Assembly: GCA_007116915.1 (NCBI GenBank)
Contig: SKHQ01000028.1
Span: 1-15,931 of the forward strand
Source: Candidatus Methanomethylophilaceae archaeon
GTDB lineage: Archaea > Thermoplasmatota > Thermoplasmata > Methanomassiliicoccales > Methanomethylophilaceae
Length of the DNA: 15,931 nucleotides
Direction of reading: 5' to 3'
This document shows positions 4,753-11,984 of the stretch, piece by piece. A program made the position numbers and the translations under genes. Within the stretch, counting starts at the first letter, position 1, and the number at the start of each line of letters is the position of its first letter. The notes beneath the pieces were generated by a model. The model searched no databases, had not been told where the DNA came from, and saw nothing but the letters and a program-made list of their open reading frames with translations.

Positions 4753-7700
4753 TCAGATGACCAGGCGTTTGGTGCGTCTCTCTCCCGACATCAAGGGGCG
4801 GAAACTCACCAGCGCCACACCTCTCCCCACTGCGGCAGGGTAGCGGACGGACTCGTTCATCCCCAACCTCTCCGCCAAAGGTCTCCCGTCCAGTCTGACA
4901 TCCGTGGCGATGACGGGACGGTTGTTGCGGACTGTTAGGTATCCCTTGTTGAAGCTTACCTCGAGATCGGGTATCTGTTCCTTGCGTGCCTTGTTCAGTA
5001 ACCAAAGGGCATGCCGACAATCGGCTTTGACCTGGTTTGGCCCGTAAGGAGTCCACAATCGTTGCAGATAGTCTTTGATGATTATTCCTTCATTCTCCCC
5101 CTGGATGAGTTTGGACCTGCAATCATCCAAGGTCGTCACGAGGTCTATGGCCTGCTCCTCGTCCAAATCCACAACATGCGATGCCAGGTTCAAGGTCCAT
5201 AGTGCCTCCTCATAGTCGCCGCCATCGCATTGTTGCCTGTAACGATCCACTAGTCCGTTGATGACATTTCCGCCCGTTGCGGAGGGGCTGATTTCATTCC
5301 CATTCAGTATCGGGATCTTATCCTCCAATGGTTTTAGTAGATCTTTGACACGGCTCTCCAATGTATTGAGTGTTGAGATCAATTCATGGTCACTCTCAAT
5401 CACGGGAATGATGATTGGAACATCCCTTACGACGGGCGGAAGTCCATTTTGGACCGGTTCCCCGTCCATTATTGACACTAGGCCACGTCTTGCGGTCTCG
5501 GTACCCTCTACGCAGTAGCGGGAATCGGTCATCCCCATCCTCTGTGCAACTTCACAATCCTCGCACACGCAGACCTTAAGATCGGAGATGCATCCGCTGC
5601 CGGAAAGGATGCAGAAGACCTTCTCGCCCTTATCACGAGCACAGATATTGTATGAGGGGCAGTCAACGCAGCGGCAAAGGTCGCAATTCTCCCTCATGAC
5701 ATCCTCTTGCTCCTCGATGTCCATTTTGGCGTACATCCTCTGTATCTCTGCCCATTTGTCATGGAGCATCGCGGGGATTACCGCACCACCCATGACGCAG
5801 GACATGGTGACCTCATTTTCGGGACACTCTCTCGGGCCAAGGAACATCGTCAGGCCTTTGAGTTTATCTCCTGCATCGACACGTAGGGAATCCAAGCGTC
5901 TATGTGCCTCGTCTTCGGTCTCCAGGATCTTTTTGAGACCTTCCTCACTGTTACCCTTTGATATCATAAGGATGGCCGTATCCATCCGTTCATTGAATTC
6001 TAACATATTCCATTCCGGAGGGGAATCCTCAATCATCTGACGGAATAGTTCGATGCGAGGGCTATATCTGCGATAGGTGTCCAAGGATGCCTCGATGTTT
6101 ATGAGATGGCTCCTGGCGAGTACGTAAGCGGAGATGAATGTGCCACGGGATGTCCATTCATCCACCTGCTCCAAAGCGGTATCTACTCTTACTCTACTCA
6201 TTCCCTCTGCGACCAACACGTCACCTAGCTTTTCAAGCTCAGATACAGCTTCCTTGACCTTGGACCGTTTCGAGGAGGTCCTTTCAACAACGTTTTTCAC
6301 CTCCCCCGGAATATCGGCGGCAGCGCGGAATCTTCTTTTTCCGACCAATCTGCGCATGGTATTGAGGCTTTCAAGGTCCCGTTCCAGATCGGGGCCAGAC
6401 AGTTCGGTGGCCTTGAGGTCATCAATATGACTCTGAATGATGAAGAGAATAATCTCTGCTATCTGATCGACCGCCCTTTCCGACAGTCCTCGCGACAAAC
6501 AGAACTCGCCCTGTTGGAACAACGTCTTTGCATCATCTTGGACGCTACTCTGCAGAGCGACGTCGAAACCGGTCCTTTCACCGTCACGCACCAATATCAG
6601 ATTCCTGCGCAGTCGTTCCTCGGAGCCCTTTATCAAAGTCCTTCTCGCTGCGGCCTCGCGCTTGAGGCTGGTTATGATGTCCAGAGCCCTTTCGGGCTCA
6701 GCACCTGAGGAAAGGCTCTCAGCGCGGGCCAACATTTCCATCACCGCCTCCTCGTCCCGGCCTCGGAATTGAGTCCCCTCGACAACCTTCCGCAGTCGTG
6801 GAACCATCTCCTTGAATTCAGTGACTATCTCAGACCGTCCAGCGCTGACAGCCTTTTCCATTAAAGAGGATGCCAGACGATAGTCCTCATTCTCAATGAA
6901 GAACTCCGCCTGGGGCTTGGATTCTATGAGGCTTGTGACATTGAGACCAAGTTCCTCCGCGGCCTCTTGGATCCTCTCTGAGATGTTCATTATGTCCGCG
7001 GCGAAGGCTAGGCTACCTCTGTCGACTATCTTCCTCAATAGTTTCTTGACCGTTATATCTGCTTCACGATAGCTGCCGTCATGGAAAAGCAACAACGCCT
7101 TCTCCAAAGCCTGGGCATCTTCATCCGTCTCGACGATGCGTTGGATGTTGGTCATCGAGTTGTAGACCTCGTCATGTAGGATGCGAGCCATCTCGTACTC
7201 GATCTTCGCCTCCCTGCTCAATTCAAAACCACGTCGAAGGTCACCGCCGGCAAGGGCTTTTCTGGCTTGTTTCAGTTTCTCCAACTGGTCATTTAGTCGT
7301 ATCCCGCCCACCACGTTCTTACTTATCTCGATGTGAAGACTTTCAACCCTCTCACCCAACTCCTCGGAGATGCGGGCCATTAGGCGTTGTTCGAGGTCCT
7401 TGGCATCAGTGGCGTCCTCGATCATGACCTGCCGGCCGATACGGGCGAGTCCATACATCTCCCTACGTAGCGGGCCAACATCAACGTTGACATATTCCGC
7501 GTTGGTTATGAGTTCCTTAATCCTTCTCTTGGATCTTTCCACCGTGTCTATCAGCTGGCCACTTACCTTCTTACCTGCGGTCCATACGGTGACATAACAA
7601 TCCTCATAATCGCCTTTCTCGAACTGTACCTTGGCCTGATCCAGTAATTCGCGATGGGGGCGGACGTCTATGTGATTGGAATGTGACTCGATAACTCCCA

Positions 7701-9255
7701 CTAATCCTTCCAAGACCTCTTCAGCCCTGGCCTTTAGACGATTATTGATATCCTTGGATATCTCATCGACCTCATCCAACTTGCCGTTGTATTTGTTGTT
7801 GGCAATGTCATTGAACACAATATCTAGTCTTTCCGCCTCCGCCTCCATCTCCGCCTCCATGCGGAATCCTGATAGTAGGCCGATCTGACAATCAACTATG
7901 TTATCGGCTATGATCTCCTTGGCCTGACCTCCCAGAATGGAGATACCCTCCTGAATCATCTCATGGGCACCTTCGAAATTGCCTCTAAGGGCCATCTCCC
8001 GGCCCCACTCAGAACGTTTTTCGACCTCGGTGTAGTCGAGGTCGTACTCATCAAGTTCATTCGTGAGGAATTCCAGGTTCTGGAAGGATTCCCTCATATC
8101 CAAGAATCCAGGCAGGATGTCGCGCAGTATCGCTTCAACCTCTTTGATCTTCTCCATGGATCCATCGAGGTCACCTTCAGCGAGTATCTGCCTAGCCTCG
8201 TCCAATCCAACGATGACCGATCCGAGGTCGTGTCCGACCCGCTTTCCGACAATTATCATCTCGGACATGGACTCGATCATACGGGACACAATGTCCCCTT
8301 CATAACTGGCAACGATATCGTCCAGTTTCAGGAAAAGTTCCAGAGCCCGTTGCGGGTCATCATCCTTGATGTGCCGCATGTCCTCTATCAAAGCGTTGAC
8401 GGTCTCATCATCGATATCATGCTTGTGCAGAATCTTCTGACGATATGATATGAAATCGAAGGCATCATTGATTCCCTGGCGTAAAAGGGTGTCCAGTTCT
8501 TCGTATATTCGATACTGGGTGTCGAACGCTTGACGATAATCACCACGACGTTTTGATGCGTTGGCCTGATCCCACATGCCCGCTATGGAGCCGATGTCCC
8601 GGACAGCCTTCTCGACCATGTTCTGCTCATCCAGGATCTTGGAGGACAGCTCGTCAAAAGTAGCATTCAGTTCTTGTAATACTCCATTCAAGGAGGCCAT
8701 GACCTTATCCAGATCACCGTCAGTCCTATCCAGGTTGTCCATTGACTCTATAAGGGATGATGAGCGGTTCTCTTCCCTCACATTCTCCTCGATTATCTTT
8801 CTGAGAGAAGGGCGGCTGTCGAGAATGAATTTTTTCACATCTTCCCTTAGACTTTCTGCGGCCAGGGCGGACTCCGATATGTCGGTGGACATAGCCAACT
8901 CGCCTTGGCGAATCGCGTCAAGTATCTGTTGAGGGGGATAGGTAAACCCAAGGTCGACCATTTTGCGCAATTCTATGAACCTGTTCCCCATAACCATCTG
9001 CGCCTCGACATCCAATGATTCCCGGCCTGCAGTGGCGTGTTTGAGCGAATCGTTGTAACGTCCGTCGGAGAACGCAATTATCGCCATCTCGAGATTACTG
9101 ACCGCCTCGTTGGAGTCCATCTCCTCGAAGTGTATGTTAGAAAGGTCGTACTCGAGTCTCCTTATCGTCTCTTCCGCATCATCCTTAGTCTTAACAGCCC
9201 TTCTTCCCCTCTCTTGCAATGAGCGTGTCAGACGGATTTGCGGGGTAAGAGTCAA
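4753..9255 (-). CDS. Giant alpha-helical repeat protein with DUF2769-like Cys cluster (function unknown)
   Basis: A 1500-residue protein I cannot assign to a known function. Residues about 30-1115 are almost entirely helical and charged, with a recurring degenerate motif A-x-x-x-h-x-x-G-[DN]-[YF]-x-x-A about every 61 residues (GRY at 65, GDY at 238, GDL at 361, GNF at 425, GDY at 548, GDL at 671, GSY at 727, GTF at 1038). Residues 1144-1248 hold 13 cysteines; the core CDLCRCVDCPSYNIC (1191-1205) plus FC, GC, CVC-x2-C and YC resembles DUF2769, a presumed metal-binding family. One more repeat-like unit (GGDYEEALW, 1345-1353) and a beta-rich end (about 1428-1500) follow. No signal peptide or membrane span is seen, so it is probably cytoplasmic. 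Start TTG at 9255 is supported by GAGGTGA just upstream. It lies 34 bases after cgi121 and may also have its own promoter. It could be a scaffold, but this is not shown. Confidence 0.85.
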   Translation of the reverse strand: MTLTPQIRLTRSLQERGRRAVKTKDDAEETIRRLEYDLSNIHFEEMDSNEAVSNLEMAIIAFSDGRYNDSLKHATAGRESLDVEAQMVMGNRFIELRKMVDLGFTYPPQQILDAIRQGELAMSTDISESALAAESLREDVKKFILDSRPSLRKIIEENVREENRSSSLIESMDNLDRTDGDLDKVMASLNGVLQELNATFDELSSKILDEQNMVEKAVRDIGSIAGMWDQANASKRRGDYRQAFDTQYRIYEELDTLLRQGINDAFDFISYRQKILHKHDIDDETVNALIEDMRHIKDDDPQRALELFLKLDDIVASYEGDIVSRMIESMSEMIIVGKRVGHDLGSVIVGLDEARQILAEGDLDGSMEKIKEVEAILRDILPGFLDMRESFQNLEFLTNELDEYDLDYTEVEKRSEWGREMALRGNFEGAHEMIQEGISILGGQAKEIIADNIVDCQIGLLSGFRMEAEMEAEAERLDIVFNDIANNKYNGKLDEVDEISKDINNRLKARAEEVLEGLVGVIESHSNHIDVRPHRELLDQAKVQFEKGDYEDCYVTVWTAGKKVSGQLIDTVERSKRRIKELITNAEYVNVDVGPLRREMYGLARIGRQVMIEDATDAKDLEQRLMARISEELGERVESLHIEISKNVVGGIRLNDQLEKLKQARKALAGGDLRRGFELSREAKIEYEMARILHDEVYNSMTNIQRIVETDEDAQALEKALLLFHDGSYREADITVKKLLRKIVDRGSLAFAADIMNISERIQEAAEELGLNVTSLIESKPQAEFFIENEDYRLASSLMEKAVSAGRSEIVTEFKEMVPRLRKVVEGTQFRGRDEEAVMEMLARAESLSSGAEPERALDIITSLKREAAARRTLIKGSEERLRRNLILVRDGERTGFDVALQSSVQDDAKTLFQQGEFCLSRGLSERAVDQIAEIILFIIQSHIDDLKATELSGPDLERDLESLNTMRRLVGKRRFRAAADIPGEVKNVVERTSSKRSKVKEAVSELEKLGDVLVAEGMSRVRVDTALEQVDEWTSRGTFISAYVLARSHLINIEASLDTYRRYSPRIELFRQMIEDSPPEWNMLEFNERMDTAILMISKGNSEEGLKKILETEDEAHRRLDSLRVDAGDKLKGLTMFLGPRECPENEVTMSCVMGGAVIPAMLHDKWAEIQRMYAKMDIEEQEDVMRENCDLCRCVDCPSYNICARDKGEKVFCILSGSGCISDLKVCVCEDCEVAQRMGMTDSRYCVEGTETARRGLVSIMDGEPVQNGLPPVVRDVPIIIPVIESDHELISTLNTLESRVKDLLKPLEDKIPILNGNEISPSATGGNVINGLVDRYRQQCDGGDYEEALWTLNLASHVVDLDEEQAIDLVTTLDDCRSKLIQGENEGIIIKDYLQRLWTPYGPNQVKADCRHALWLLNKARKEQIPDLEVSFNKGYLTVRNNRPVIATDVRLDGRPLAERLGMNESVRYPAAVGRGVALVSFRPLMSGERRTKRLVI
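5911..9078 (-). repeat. Region encoding about 17-18 degenerate ~61-residue helical repeats
   Basis: This covers residues about 60-1115 of the giant protein. Motif centres by my hand count fall near 65, 118, 180, 238, 300, 361, 425, 489, 548, (610), 671, 727, 789, 851, 914, 972, 1038 and 1101, so spacing stays close to 61. Units near 300, 489, 610 and 914 are weak. The conservation is at protein level only; I see no obvious DNA repeat. Confidence 0.6.
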
Positions 9256-9289
9256 CAGTTCACCTCGATCACGTTCTGATAATATTGTG

Positions 9290-9721
9290 CTAACGTTTTA
9301 TAATATCTACTAAAGCCACCCTTTCCAGGGCGTCTTTCTTTTCTTCTTCAGAGACGATGGATATCACAGAGTCGTCCCTCTCCATTCCTAATTCCCTCAT
9401 TACCCTATCTGGTTCCAATCCTTCAAGGATGAACACCGCTTCATCAGAGCCGTTTTTCACGCCCATCTTGGAAATGGCCAAGGATATCTGCCTCTCCCCT
9501 GAGGCGTAGAGAAGAGTCTCCATCAACATCCTTGCGGAGACGTTGTCCCCTCTTTCAAAGGCCCTCTGTGAATGCATGATTGCCGATTGGATATGCTCCA
9601 TGCCCTTGACCTCTTCACTGTTGATGGCTATGCCATCGCCATCCGCAGCGCGGAAATAGTCAACGAGACTCTCTTTGTCGTCTATCCGGCCCCGGGCCCC
9701 GATGATGGAAACGACTTTCAT
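9290..9721 (-). CDS. cgi121: KEOPS complex subunit Cgi121
   Basis: A 143-residue protein of the Cgi121 family. Cgi121 binds the Bud32 kinase in the KEOPS complex, which with Kae1 makes N6-threonylcarbamoyladenosine (t6A) at position 37 of ANN-decoding tRNAs; it helps recruit tRNA through the 3' CCA end. The family core is clear at about 49-91: SQRAFERGDNVSARMLMETL, then YASGERQISLAISKMGVKNG. The N terminus KVVSIIGARG matches the first strand. Length is normal for archaeal members. The ATG at 9721 lies about 27 bases downstream of a TATA box, implying a leaderless mRNA. The other KEOPS genes (kae1-bud32, pcc1) are not in the window; instead the giant helical gene follows on the same strand 34 bases later. 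Confidence 0.88.
   Translation of the reverse strand: MKVVSIIGARGRIDDKESLVDYFRAADGDGIAINSEEVKGMEHIQSAIMHSQRAFERGDNVSARMLMETLLYASGERQISLAISKMGVKNGSDEAVFILEGLEPDRVMRELGMERDDSVISIVSEEEKKDALERVALVDIIKR
9296..9303 (-). promoter_or_regulatory. Possible internal promoter of the giant gene
   Basis: The minus strand reads TTATAAAA, within the last codons of cgi121. Transcription would start near 9273, giving an 18-base leader that contains GAGGTGA before the TTG at 9255. The giant gene could therefore be made independently of cgi121. Confidence 0.5.
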
Positions 9722-9743
9722 CAGGCGTTGATTGGCAGGGTCG

Positions 9744-9752
9744 TTTATTTAA
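9744..9752 (-). promoter_or_regulatory. TATA box of cgi121 (leaderless)
   Basis: The minus strand reads TTTAAATAA, centred 27 bases upstream of the ATG at 9721. No Shine-Dalgarno is present, which fits leaderless initiation. The core ATTTAAAT (9747-9754) is palindromic, but the plus-strand gene starts too far away to use it. Confidence 0.6.
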
Positions 9753-9781
9753 ATTGCTGATTGAAACACGGTGCGGAATAG

Positions 9782-9787
9782 TTTTAT
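9782..9787 (+). promoter_or_regulatory. Weak TATA-like element before homoserine kinase
   Basis: TTTTAT within AGTTTTATCA. Transcription starting about 26 bases later (near 9811) would give a leader of about 27 bases that includes CTGGTG (9826-9831), six bases before the ATG at 9838. Unlike several neighbours, this gene seems to use a Shine-Dalgarno leader. Confidence 0.35.
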
Positions 9788-9837
9788 CAACTAAACCCCT
9801 CTTATCGAGCTGGAACAAATGGAATCTGGTGTTTCAA

Positions 9838-10770
9838 ATGACTGAGGAATGGATCAAGGTGGCCGCCCCGGCAACCATCTCCAACCTGGGTCCGGGCTTC
9901 GATGTTTTCGGTATGGCCCTCAAGGACCCCTACGACATCGTATACGCCCGAAAGAACGATGGCGGTGTGAAAATCGTTTCCATCGAAGGACCTGGCGCCG
10001 AGGAACTGCCGGTGGATTCTATGAGGAACTCCGCGGCGATTGCGGCCGAGGAGGTTCTAAAAAGGTGCGAAGCGGATTTTGGAATGGACATCAAGATAAT
10101 CAAGGGCATCCGTCCTTGTAGCGGGATCGGGTCTTCGGGGGCATCAGCCGCCGGAGGAGCATACGCTGCCCACATTCTGACCGGTAAGCAACTCAGTGAC
10201 ACCGAACTCGTGCTCTGCGCCGCCCACGCCGAGGAGGTGACTTCCGGAGGTCTGCATGCTGACAATGTCGCCCCCTCTTTATTGGGAGGATTCACTGTAA
10301 TACGATCTTACATGCCTCTCGAGGTCGTAAGGATAGAACCGCCTTCGAATCTGGGCGTGGTAGTGGCGATGCCGGACGTGATAGTCTCCACCAAGGAGGC
10401 CCGCAAGGTCCTTCCCTCTGAGATAACCGTCAAGGATCTGATATTCCATGTCGGTAACGCATCCTGTCTTGTCTATGCGATGGTCACCAAGGACCTAGAC
10501 CTCTTGGGGCGTTCAGTGAAGGACGCGGTCTTCGAACCCGCCCGGAACCATCTGATACCCCATCTCAACGAGGCTAAGAACGCCGCACTTTCCCACGGTG
10601 CCAAAGCCTCCTTCCTGGGGGGTTCAGGACCCTGTGTGATATCGTTCTTCGATTCTAATCAAGTGTCCGGTGAGAGCATTGCCACGGCGGTACGTTCGAT
10701 ATTCATCGAGAACGGTATCGATTGTCAGTCTTGGATTACGATGGCAGGTTCTGGATGTCAGGAGATATGA
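9838..10770 (+). CDS. thrB: Homoserine kinase (GHMP family)
   Basis: Phosphorylates L-homoserine with ATP to O-phosphohomoserine, the penultimate step of threonine synthesis. The 310-residue protein starts with KVAAPATISNLGPGFDVFG (7-25), the standard first GHMP motif of homoserine kinases. The ATP-binding loop PCSGIGSSGASAAGG is at 93-107, and GAKASFLGGSGPCVISF forms the C-terminal third motif. I chose the ATG at 9838 over upstream in-frame TTG or CTG-type starts because homology begins there and CTGGTG is well placed. An 8-codon reading frame (9819-9845) overlaps this start. The stop overlaps the threonine synthase ATG, so the two consecutive enzymes are translationally coupled. No mevalonate-kinase-specific feature is seen, and the neighbour supports homoserine as substrate. 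Confidence 0.93.
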   Translation: MTEEWIKVAAPATISNLGPGFDVFGMALKDPYDIVYARKNDGGVKIVSIEGPGAEELPVDSMRNSAAIAAEEVLKRCEADFGMDIKIIKGIRPCSGIGSSGASAAGGAYAAHILTGKQLSDTELVLCAAHAEEVTSGGLHADNVAPSLLGGFTVIRSYMPLEVVRIEPPSNLGVVVAMPDVIVSTKEARKVLPSEITVKDLIFHVGNASCLVYAMVTKDLDLLGRSVKDAVFEPARNHLIPHLNEAKNAALSHGAKASFLGGSGPCVISFFDSNQVSGESIATAVRSIFIENGIDCQSWITMAGSGCQEI

Positions 10771-11984
10771 GCATGGAGCGAAGCGTGCGTTGCTGGGATT
10801 GCCATCGTGAGATCGAGGACCCTTACATAGACAGTTGTCCCTCATGCAACGGCCTTCTCGAGGTCACACTGGACTTAGAACCGGTCAAGGAACTCAAGCC
10901 ATCCGATCTCTCCTCCCGTCCGCTGGGCGTATGGAGGTATCAACCCTTCCTTCCCGTCGACCCTTCGTTAGCGGTGTCACTTCAGGAGGGCGGTACACCG
11001 CTGTACCGCTGTTTGAACCTGGCCAATGACATAGGCATACGTGAGGTCAATGTGAAATACGAGGGTGCCAACCCCACCGGATCATTCAAGGACCGGGGTA
11101 TGACGGTCGGCATCACCCGTGCCAGAGAGATCGGCGCGGATACGGTCGGTTGCGCATCCACGGGCAACACATCCGCAAGCCTTGCCGCCTATGCTGCCAA
11201 GGCCGGCATGGGTTGTGTGGTTCTACTGCCGGAGGGCAAGGTCGCCCTCGGTAAGTTGGCACAGGCCATATTCTACGGCGCCAAGGTGGTTTCCATCGAG
11301 GGTAACTTCGATGATGCGTTGGGTACGGTGAGGGAATTGGCGGAGCAACGGTACCTCTATCTTCTGAATTCAATCAACCCTTTCCGTCCGGAAGGACAGA
11401 AGTCGGTCTTGTTCGAGATCATGGACCAGCTCTACTATGATGTGCCGGACCGGATCGTGCTCCCTGTCGGGAATGCGGGTAACATATCGGCGGTACACAA
11501 GGCCCTGAAGGAACTGGTCGAGGTGGGATGGATAGACGAGATGCCCATGCTCACCGGTATCCAGGCCAGTGGCTCCATGCCCTTGGTGGATGCATTCAAC
11601 CGTAAGGCCAAGGATTTCAATGCCGATAAGATGCCTGAGACGGTGGCTACAGCCATACGCATAGGTAACCCGGTCAGTGGCCGCAAGGCGCTGGAAGCCA
11701 TCTACTCCACCGGCGGTCATGCGATCGAGGTCACGGATGAGGAGATCCTCGCCGCCCAGATGCTTCTCGGCAGACGCGAGGGCGTAGGGGTAGAACCAGC
11801 AAGTGCCGCCTCAATCGCCGGCCTGAGGAGGCTCATGGATGAAGGCATCATGGACCGTGACGAGAGGGTCGTGTGCATATGCACCGGTAACGCCCTCAAG
11901 GATCCAGAGGTAATGATATCACAATGCAGTCCGCCCGTAAAGGCCAAGGCGACCGCTGAGGCGGTCATGCGTGCCATCAGTTGA
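10767..11984 (+). CDS. thrC: Threonine synthase (PLP-dependent)
   Basis: Converts O-phosphohomoserine to threonine and phosphate using pyridoxal phosphate. The 405-residue protein opens with a small zinc ribbon, C9-W-D-C12 and C24-P-S-C27, common in archaeal threonine synthases. The PLP lysine is K108 in NPTGSFKDRGM; STGNTSASLAAYAAKAGM and PVGNAGNISAVHKAL supply phosphate and cofactor binding, and CICTGNALKDPE is the usual C-terminal motif. The ATG at 10767 overlaps the thrB TGA. AGGAG at 10760 is only two bases from it but eight from the next in-frame ATG at 10773, so the protein may begin two residues later. The 3' end overlaps the end of convergent hel308 by eight bases. Confidence 0.95.
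   Translation: MSMERSVRCWDCHREIEDPYIDSCPSCNGLLEVTLDLEPVKELKPSDLSSRPLGVWRYQPFLPVDPSLAVSLQEGGTPLYRCLNLANDIGIREVNVKYEGANPTGSFKDRGMTVGITRAREIGADTVGCASTGNTSASLAAYAAKAGMGCVVLLPEGKVALGKLAQAIFYGAKVVSIEGNFDDALGTVRELAEQRYLYLLNSINPFRPEGQKSVLFEIMDQLYYDVPDRIVLPVGNAGNISAVHKALKELVEVGWIDEMPMLTGIQASGSMPLVDAFNRKAKDFNADKMPETVATAIRIGNPVSGRKALEAIYSTGGHAIEVTDEEILAAQMLLGRREGVGVEPASAASIAGLRRLMDEGIMDRDERVVCICTGNALKDPEVMISQCSPPVKAKATAEAVMRAIS

Noticed and set aside
7963..8448. Long plus-strand open frames opposite the giant gene, including 161 codons here
   Set aside because: They are antisense to a convincing 1500-codon gene, have Ser/Leu-rich shadow compositions, and lack a ribosome site, promoter or recognisable family.
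9754..9837. N-terminal extension of homoserine kinase from an upstream in-frame TTG
   Set aside because: The extra residues match nothing in the family, while the ATG at 9838 begins exactly at the conserved N terminus and has a well-spaced CTGGTG.
11977..11984. Eight-base overlap of thrC and hel308 ends as an annotation error
   Set aside because: Both C termini are supported by family motifs close to the ends; convergent overlaps of this size are normal in compact archaeal genomes.
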